Assembly: GCA_041675005.1 (NCBI GenBank)
Contig: JBAYUQ010000004.1
Span: 89,876-153,875, forward strand
Origin: PGYR01 sp041675005
GTDB taxonomy: Bacteria > Bacteroidota > Ignavibacteria > Kapaibacteriales > UBA2268
DNA length: 64,000 bases
Direction: 5' to 3'
Each line of letters starts with the position of its first letter. The first letter of the stretch is position 1. Below, one piece after another: positions 58,416 through 64,000 of this stretch. A program made the translations under genes and the position numbers. The notes under the pieces were generated by a model. It searched no databases. It was not told where the DNA came from and saw only the letters and a program-made list of their open reading frames with translations.

Positions 58416-61238
58416 CTAATGTGCCTCGAACCAATTGATGCCTGTGCCTATGTCAACAACTACTGGTACATCACCAAGTGGTAAAGCCGTCCGCATTTTT
58501 TCGATAACTAGCTCGCGTAACTCATCCAATTCTGATTGCACTACATCAAACACAAGCTCATCGTGTACTTGTAATATCATTTTTGATTTCAGATTTCGCT
58601 TAGTCATTTCTTTATCTATGTTAATCATTGCAATTTTCAGCATATCCGATGCCGTGCCCTGTATGGGCATATTAATAGCGGCTCTCTCGTCTGCGTTTTT
58701 CAGCATCTTATTGCTGCTATTTATATTCGGGAAGTAACGACGACGACCGCAGAGGGTCTCAGCATACCCTTTTATACGAGCTGAATCGACAGTGTCATCC
58801 ATATACTTTATAATTCCGTGATACTTTTCTTTGTAATTGTCGATTATGTCTTTCGCATCACCTCGGCTAATGCCTAGACGTTCCGCTAGACCATAAGCAC
58901 CAAGTCCATACATAATACCAAAGTTAACAGTCTTCGCTATTCTACGCATATCTTGTGTTACGTCTTCTTGTGGTATGTCATTCAATACAGCTGCAGTAGC
59001 AGCATGTATATCATCACCATTAATAAAACCTTGGAGCATTTTCTCGTCACCACAAACGAACGCCATTATGCGGAGTTCAACTTGCGAATAATCAGCAGCT
59101 AATAGTATATTCCCCTCACTTGGAATGAATGCTTTGCGGACTTTCTTACCCAAATCTGAACGGATTGGTATATTCTGCAAATTAGGATCTGTTGACGAAA
59201 GTCTACCAGTACTTGCTACTGCTTGATTGTAAGTCGTATGTATTTTGTCCGTTCCTTCGAATACCATTCTTGGAAGAGATTCCACATAAGTTGACTGCAA
59301 TTTACTCAATTGACGGTAATCCAAGACATATTCTGCAATTGTATGCATGGGAGCCAATTGGCTTAGTACCTGCTCATTGGTGCTATAACCAGTTTTAGTT
59401 TTTTTAACAGCTGGGATTCCCATTTTCTCGAACATTATCTCTGATAGTTGTTTCGGTGAGTTGATGTTGAATTGCTCTTCAGCTTCATCGTATATCTGCT
59501 CTTCTAGCTTGTCTATTCGCTTTGATATTTCGGATTGTAGTTCTTCTAGTGCATCTGTGTCTATACTAACACCACACATTTCCATTTTGTTCAATACAGT
59601 AATTGTTGGGAACTCAATTTCATAAGCCAGTTTCTCTTGCTCAGTGCCTAATAATGATGGCTCCATCTTGTTTTTCAATCGGAGTGCCAAATCAGCATCT
59701 TCACAAGCATATTCTGAAACTTCCTCTGGGTCGAGGTCAGCCATAGATTTTTGGTCTTTTTTCTTTTCGCCAATTAATGATTTGATAGATACTGGTTTGT
59801 ACCCCAACCATTTTTCGGAAAGAGCATCTAGGTTGAGCTTCTCATCGGGGTTCAGCACATAGCTTGCTATCATCGAATCGAATACTATTGGTGCTATTAG
59901 TACATCATATCGCATTAGTATATACTGATCGAATTTGATATTCTGACCACATTTACCAATCTTATCACTTTCGAGGATTGGCCTCAACATATCAATTACG
60001 TAATTAATAGAAAGAGATTTATCTGCTCTTAGCTTACGGTTGAAATGAGTTTCGTCTATCTCTTCTTGTTCAAAAAGTGACTTATTTTCAGGTTTTATTA
60101 ATTCTAATTCACGACTATCAATAACCGGTATATAGTAACCCGATTTTTCTTTGAAAGAAAGTGCAATACCTACTATATCGCATTCATTTTTGTTCAATCC
60201 AGAAGTTTCCAAATCAACAGAAAGTACATCGTGCTTCTCTATTTCAGCGATTAAATCTACTAACTCTTGATTCGTAGTTACCATTCTATAGTTGTTATCT
60301 ATCGAGTCTATAGTCTCTAGATCACTACTATTATTAAATATTGGCATATCGCTCATACTAGATTTACCTGAGCGGTCGAACCATTTGCCACGTAGAGTGC
60401 GAAACCCTTCATGAGCAAAGAATTTATCCAACTCATCGAATTTCGTATTCTTAAATTCATAATCATCGAAATTGAATTCTATAGGGCAATCTTTTTTCAG
60501 AGTAACTAATTGTTTTGATAGAAAAGCCATTTCCTTATGTTCTATAAGTTTAGCTTTTACAGACTTACTACGTATTTCGTCTATATTCTCATAAACACCT
60601 TCGAGTGATTCGTACTGCTCTATAAGTGGGAATGCTGTTTTAATTCCAATCCCTTTGACACCCGGAATATTATCCACAGCATCGCCTATTAACGCTTGTA
60701 CGTCTATCACTTGATCTGGGCGAACACCAAACTTCTCGCGTACTTCTGGGTAATCAACTACTTCTAATCCGCCACCCTTAGTAGCTGGCTTTAGAATTTT
60801 AATATGGTCTGTAACTAGCTGATAGTAATCTTTATCGCTAGTTAGGCAATATGAATCGATCTCTTTTTCAGATGCTTTATCCGCCAAAGTAGCAATCAAA
60901 TCATCTGCTTCGAACCCATCCAATTCCATTTGCGGAATACCAAATAAAGTCATCATCTCTTTTATCTTCAGCAATTGAGGACCCAAATCCTCTGGGAATT
61001 CTGCTCTATTCGCCTTGTATGCATCATACATATCATTCCTAAAAGTAGGAGCTGAAGTATCGTAAACAACTAATATGTGCTTCGGGTCATATTTATCTAA
61101 TAGCGATGTTAGTATATTGGCAAAGCCAAATACAGCGCCAGTTGGCTCGCCATCAGTGTTGGTTAGACCAGTTCGGTACATAGCATGATAAGCTCTAAAA
61201 ACTAGTGACATTCCGTCTATCATAAAAAATCTAGGCAT
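58416..61238 (-). CDS. polA: DNA polymerase I
   Basis: 940 residues, full length. The 5'-3' exonuclease (about 1-290) has GFEADDLIATLA and GDAVDNIPGVKGIGIKTA. The 3'-5' proofreading domain (about 320-520) keeps its residues: SVDLETSG, GQNIKFDQYIL and YACEDADLALRL. The polymerase domain has motif A (DYSQVELRIMA), the O helix RRIAKTVNFGIMYGLGAYG and motif C (QVHDELVFDV). It processes Okazaki fragments and fills repair gaps. All three activities look intact. It is followed 12 bases upstream on the map by plsY (61251), on the same strand. Confidence 0.98.
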   Translation of the reverse strand: MPRFFMIDGMSLVFRAYHAMYRTGLTNTDGEPTGAVFGFANILTSLLDKYDPKHILVVYDTSAPTFRNDMYDAYKANRAEFPEDLGPQLLKIKEMMTLFGIPQMELDGFEADDLIATLADKASEKEIDSYCLTSDKDYYQLVTDHIKILKPATKGGGLEVVDYPEVREKFGVRPDQVIDVQALIGDAVDNIPGVKGIGIKTAFPLIEQYESLEGVYENIDEIRSKSVKAKLIEHKEMAFLSKQLVTLKKDCPIEFNFDDYEFKNTKFDELDKFFAHEGFRTLRGKWFDRSGKSSMSDMPIFNNSSDLETIDSIDNNYRMVTTNQELVDLIAEIEKHDVLSVDLETSGLNKNECDIVGIALSFKEKSGYYIPVIDSRELELIKPENKSLFEQEEIDETHFNRKLRADKSLSINYVIDMLRPILESDKIGKCGQNIKFDQYILMRYDVLIAPIVFDSMIASYVLNPDEKLNLDALSEKWLGYKPVSIKSLIGEKKKDQKSMADLDPEEVSEYACEDADLALRLKNKMEPSLLGTEQEKLAYEIEFPTITVLNKMEMCGVSIDTDALEELQSEISKRIDKLEEQIYDEAEEQFNINSPKQLSEIMFEKMGIPAVKKTKTGYSTNEQVLSQLAPMHTIAEYVLDYRQLSKLQSTYVESLPRMVFEGTDKIHTTYNQAVASTGRLSSTDPNLQNIPIRSDLGKKVRKAFIPSEGNILLAADYSQVELRIMAFVCGDEKMLQGFINGDDIHAATAAVLNDIPQEDVTQDMRRIAKTVNFGIMYGLGAYGLAERLGISRGDAKDIIDNYKEKYHGIIKYMDDTVDSARIKGYAETLCGRRRYFPNINSSNKMLKNADERAAINMPIQGTASDMLKIAMINIDKEMTKRNLKSKMILQVHDELVFDVVQSELDELRELVIEKMRTALPLGDVPVVVDIGTGINWFEAH

Positions 61239-61250
61239 AGTATTCCTTTT

Positions 61251-61889
61251 CTATTCGCTGAATAATTTCTTTTCATTTAATAACTTTTGCAATGGCTCTA
61301 CGTGTTTCAATAATATGACAAACGCAAGCATAGCAACAAGTTGAAAATATCTAGTAGCATCTTCGTAAGCTACAAAAGTTGTAATTTCTATAAGTTTATC
61401 TGGTGAAATCATCACCATAATCGGAGCTCCTATTGTAGCCAAAGCATTTGCTACATGTACATTCTTACGGACTCCGTAATAGGAAATCATCCAAACTATT
61501 CCCCATTGGAAAATAGCTAGTGGATTGATGAACAACAGTACACCAACGGCCGTCGCTAATCCTCGACCACCTTTCATGCGTAACCATAAATTAAAGTTAT
61601 GACCTATCACGGCAAAAACACCTGCATAAGAAAGCAACATCATCATATCATCACTATTCGGGAAGAGCATATATACTGTCATACAAGCCAGAAATCCTTT
61701 GAATCCATCTAATAAGAAAACAGCAACACCAATCCACTTTTTACCAGTGATTTCATAGCTATTCATTGCACCTGTATTTTTGCTCCCCTCTACAGTAAGG
61801 TCAAGCCCTGTTGCCTTCTTCACTATTATCTTAGAAAAGGCAATAGACCCGAGCAAATATCCTATTATCCCTGCTATCAATCCGTCCAT
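61251..61889 (-). CDS. plsY: Glycerol-3-phosphate acyltransferase PlsY
   Basis: 212 residues with five or six membrane helices. Motifs are a divergent form of the three PlsY motifs: GSKNTGAMNSYEITGK (normally GSGNPGATN), GHNFNLWLRMKGGRGLATAVG (normally H-x-FPVFL-x-FKGGKG) and a weaker third near GAPIMV. It acylates glycerol-3-phosphate from acyl phosphate in phospholipid synthesis. The substitutions mark a diverged copy; a second, canonical PlsY may exist elsewhere. It directly abuts the ABC permease gene, with no gap. Confidence 0.88.
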   Translation of the reverse strand: MDGLIAGIIGYLLGSIAFSKIIVKKATGLDLTVEGSKNTGAMNSYEITGKKWIGVAVFLLDGFKGFLACMTVYMLFPNSDDMMMLLSYAGVFAVIGHNFNLWLRMKGGRGLATAVGVLLFINPLAIFQWGIVWMISYYGVRKNVHVANALATIGAPIMVMISPDKLIEITTFVAYEDATRYFQLVAMLAFVILLKHVEPLQKLLNEKKLFSE

Positions 61890-62771
61890 CTAGTATTTCT
61901 CCTTCAGTAATTTCATCTGTAAAAGTGATATCATCAATATAATAAAAAATAGTACATAAGCCACGGCCGAAGCGTAACCCATTTTATCTGCCATCTCGAA
62001 TGCGTTCTGATAGACTTGATAAACTAGTGTTGCAGTCTCGTTTAATGGCCCACCTTTTGTCATCACGTATATTTCTATAAATATTTGGAACGATTTGATA
62101 GTATTTACGACTAATATAAAGAGCAAAGTTGGTTTTAGCATTGGCAAAGTTATACTCTTAAACTGTTGCCACGGTGATGCACCCGATATATCTGCTGCTT
62201 CGTATAGGTCTTTGGGGATAGTTTGCAATCCAGCAAGTACTATTATCATATAGTAACCAGTGGCAATCCATATATCCATTGCCATTATAGCTGGTAATGC
62301 AGTCTCAACAGATTGCAGCCACCCATCAGGTTGACCACTCATTCCTACCATTTGTAGTAGGGTATTTATATACCCTTCTTTGCTATACAAATTCTTGAAA
62401 ATCAGAGCTATAACTACGAGTGAAGTAACTGACGGCAGAAAGTACGCCGCCTTGAAAAATTCTTTCAATTTGCCATTAGTTCTATCTACTAATACCGCAA
62501 GTACAGTCGCCAGAATAGTAGTAATTGGTACTGTGACGAATACAAAAAGCATAGTATTCGATAGTGATTTGAGGAATGTGTCATCAGAAAAAAGAGCTGT
62601 ATAGTTCTCTAATCCAATGAAAGTAGTCTCATTGCTCAAAGTTTTATATTCGGATAAGCTAAGTATAAAAGAGTAAATAACAGGATACGCCCAAAACACA
62701 AGGAAAGTCAAAATCCAAGGTAATAGGAGTATTAAAATGTTAAATCTCTCTTTATTCTTATAACTTATCAT
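61890..62771 (-). CDS. Sugar-type ABC transporter permease (MalF/UgpA-like), orphan
   Basis: 293 residues with six membrane helices. The cytoplasmic coupling motif is EAADISGASPWQQFKSITLP (about 195-214), as in binding-protein-dependent sugar permeases of the MalF/UgpA half. The opening (LPWILTFLVFWAYPVIYSFI) and the FIGLENYTALF segment are also typical. Its usual partners (second permease, binding protein, ATPase) are absent from both sides. It overlaps maf by 14 bases and touches plsY, so it sits in a housekeeping operon. Confidence 0.92.
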   Translation of the reverse strand: MISYKNKERFNILILLLPWILTFLVFWAYPVIYSFILSLSEYKTLSNETTFIGLENYTALFSDDTFLKSLSNTMLFVFVTVPITTILATVLAVLVDRTNGKLKEFFKAAYFLPSVTSLVVIALIFKNLYSKEGYINTLLQMVGMSGQPDGWLQSVETALPAIMAMDIWIATGYYMIIVLAGLQTIPKDLYEAADISGASPWQQFKSITLPMLKPTLLFILVVNTIKSFQIFIEIYVMTKGGPLNETATLVYQVYQNAFEMADKMGYASAVAYVLFFIILMISLLQMKLLKEKY

Positions 62772-63363
62772 TAAAATCCTTTATTTCTTGGTAGAAACGA
62801 GATAGCGGAAATCCAACTATATTATAGTAACATCCGACAATCTTCTCTACAAATACAGAACCGAAATCGTCTTGTATTCCGTAGCTACCTGCTTTATCCA
62901 TAGGTGAACCAGTAGCTATATAAGCGTACTTTTCTCTTTCACCTAACTCGCGGAAAGTAACATCCGTTTTAACATAGAAACTAGTAGAGCTATTAGAGTC
63001 GTGATGCACAAGCGAAACTCCCGTGTAAACCTGATGAGTATTACCACTGAGTCGTGTTAGCATCTCATAGGCGTCTTTCTCTTCGGCTGGTTTATTCAAT
63101 AATTCCTCATTCAGATAGACAGTAGTGTCCGAGCCAATAATGATTTTGTGTGTTTTGAAGCTAGATACATGCTTAGCCTTTCTATTTGCCAATTCCATTA
63201 CAAACTTTGTCGGATCAGATTCGACTATATCGTCTTCATCTATATCAGCAGGTATAACTTCGAATTGCAATCCTATTTGCTCCAAAAGCATCTTACGTCG
63301 GGGTGAGCCAGAGGCGAGTACAATCTCATTTTTTAGATCTAAAATCTGTGTTAAATTCAACAT
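62758..63363 (-). CDS. maf: Maf-family nucleotide pyrophosphatase
   Basis: 201 residues. Motifs: LASGSPRRKMLLEQIGL, IIGSDTTVYLNEELLNKPAE, MLTRLSGNTHQVYTGVSLV and the C-terminal GSYGIQDDFGSVFVEKIVGC. It hydrolyses non-canonical or modified nucleoside triphosphates (dTTP/UTP or m7GTP depending on subgroup). It is the first gene of the maf / ABC permease / plsY / polA run, and its stop overlaps the permease start by 14 bases. Confidence 0.95.
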   Translation of the reverse strand: MLNLTQILDLKNEIVLASGSPRRKMLLEQIGLQFEVIPADIDEDDIVESDPTKFVMELANRKAKHVSSFKTHKIIIGSDTTVYLNEELLNKPAEEKDAYEMLTRLSGNTHQVYTGVSLVHHDSNSSTSFYVKTDVTFRELGEREKYAYIATGSPMDKAGSYGIQDDFGSVFVEKIVGCYYNIVGFPLSRFYQEIKDFNDKL

Positions 63364-63504
63364 ATTTACTATTATTACCGTTTCAATTTGATACTTAGCA
63401 AATATATGAAATTAGAATTTAGGTATTAGAATAACTTTAAAACTTATGGTAGAATATCTGTGCAATGAAAACTATTTTTTCACCTCAATTTTGGAATAAG
63501 CAAA

Positions 63505-63542
63505 TAAAAAAAGCCGAGTAGTCAAAAAAGATTACTCGGCTT
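63505..63542 (-). terminator. Rho-independent terminator of the right-edge T9SS gene
   Basis: AAGCCGAGTA (63511-63520) pairs with TACTCGGCTT (63533-63542). On the minus strand a run of seven T follows (63510 down to 63504). It lies 28 bases after the stop of the partial gene. Confidence 0.92.
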
Positions 63543-63569
63543 GTAAATACAATCAAATATCTAAAGTGA

Positions 63570-64000
63570 TTATCTCACAACAGATACTTGTCTAGTTTCA
63601 ACTTTATCACCCATTCTCAAAGTAATGAAATATGTACCTGAGTTCAAGTTCATATTATTAAGTTGAATTGGAGTTTCTACACCTGCATTAACGTTACCGT
63701 TGAACAAGTTAGCAACTACATTACCTAACATATCAGTCATCACTACAGATGCGTTACCGCTTCTTTGTGAGTTGAAAGTCATAGTAGTATTTGAACTAAA
63801 TGGATTAGGATAATTTTGGCTAAGGCCTAAACCAACTTGTGCGTTTACACTAGTTACTATAGGGCCAGGAGTAACAACTAAAGTAGCAGTAGCAGAAGTA
63901 ACCTCGCCACAGTCATTAGATACAGTTACTACATATTCGCCAGCATCATCCATTACTACCATATCGATAGTTAATGAATCGTTATCATTATTCAAATCAA
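63570..64000 (-). CDS. T9SS-sorted surface protein, 3' end only
   Basis: The frame is open through the right edge of the window, so only about 143 C-terminal codons are visible. They show the end of an Ig-like module (DDAGEYVVTVSNDCGEVTSA), a spacer and a type A sorting domain from NYPNPFSSNTTMTF to DKVETRQVSVVR. The final dozen residues are nearly the same as in the tandem array at 43358-48123. It is probably a large adhesin-like cargo protein, strongly terminated at 63505. Confidence 0.88.
   Translation of the reverse strand, partial: DLNNDNDSLTIDMVVMDDAGEYVVTVSNDCGEVTSATATLVVTPGPIVTSVNAQVGLGLSQNYPNPFSSNTTMTFNSQRSGNASVVMTDMLGNVVANLFNGNVNAGVETPIQLNNMNLNSGTYFITLRMGDKVETRQVSVVR

Overview
The window is AT-rich bacterial DNA from the Bacteroidota/Chlorobi (FCB) group. 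Many secreted proteins end in a type IX secretion (T9SS) C-terminal sorting domain, and several exported proteins carry lipoboxes. The same stretch holds a flagellin/FliS/FliD/FlaG/FlgM cluster and a class II (B12-dependent) ribonucleotide reductase. T9SS plus flagella excludes typical Bacteroidia and Flavobacteriia and fits Ignavibacteria- or Kapabacteria-like lineages. This placement is an inference; there is no rRNA in the window.

Layout. 1-6800: the tail of a probable response regulator, a lipoprotein, CreD, a SIMPL protein, a candidate structured RNA, then a histidine kinase / gamma-carbonic anhydrase / rhomboid run and another lipoprotein. 6800-10770: late flagellar genes with a near-consensus sigma-28 promoter in front of flagellin and a FlgM-like anti-sigma factor closing the cluster. 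10850-18820: ssb, a YitT protein, nrdJ, then two accessory units (a lipoprotein with a bacteriocin-like C-terminus plus a small membrane protein, and a lone exported protein). nrdJ and both accessory units end in near-identical terminators. 18820-29590: NfeD/slipin, purH, CsbD, an SdpI-family protein, an O-acyltransferase/SGNH pair, an aldehyde dehydrogenase, an SdiA-regulated-type lipoprotein, an SMR transporter and a nitrilase-family hydrolase. 29590-32200: an apparent insertion of two surface-protein genes (T9SS cargo and a YadA-like/S74 protein), flanked by 50-bp direct repeats made from the 5' end of the nitrilase gene. 32200-38950: many small minus-strand genes (VOC, DUF1801, PH, HTH_34 with its membrane partner, YCII, transglutaminase-like, quinone oxidoreductase, HMA-like, XRE).

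38950-48200: a TauE/SafE exporter, a large PurF-like amidotransferase with YraN, a beta-barrel protein and a lipoprotein that overlap tail to tail, and three tandem Ig-like T9SS paralogues with a diversified central domain. 48240-50610: pth, rplY/ctc, prs and tRNA-Gln(UUG). 50750-58160: a parallel beta-helix protein, a YeiH exporter, a TPR protein and a 1080-residue multi-Ig T9SS protein. 58400-64000: polA, plsY, an orphan ABC permease, maf, and the 3' end of another T9SS cargo gene that runs off the window.

Intergenic DNA is rich in short dispersed repeats of at least three families. The most interesting signals are: the insertion into the nitrilase gene; a leader shared by two distant T9SS genes; terminator-flanked accessory cassettes; a row of four hairpins at 3341-3443; the mosaic Ig paralogues; and the bacteriocin-like lipoprotein with its small membrane partner.
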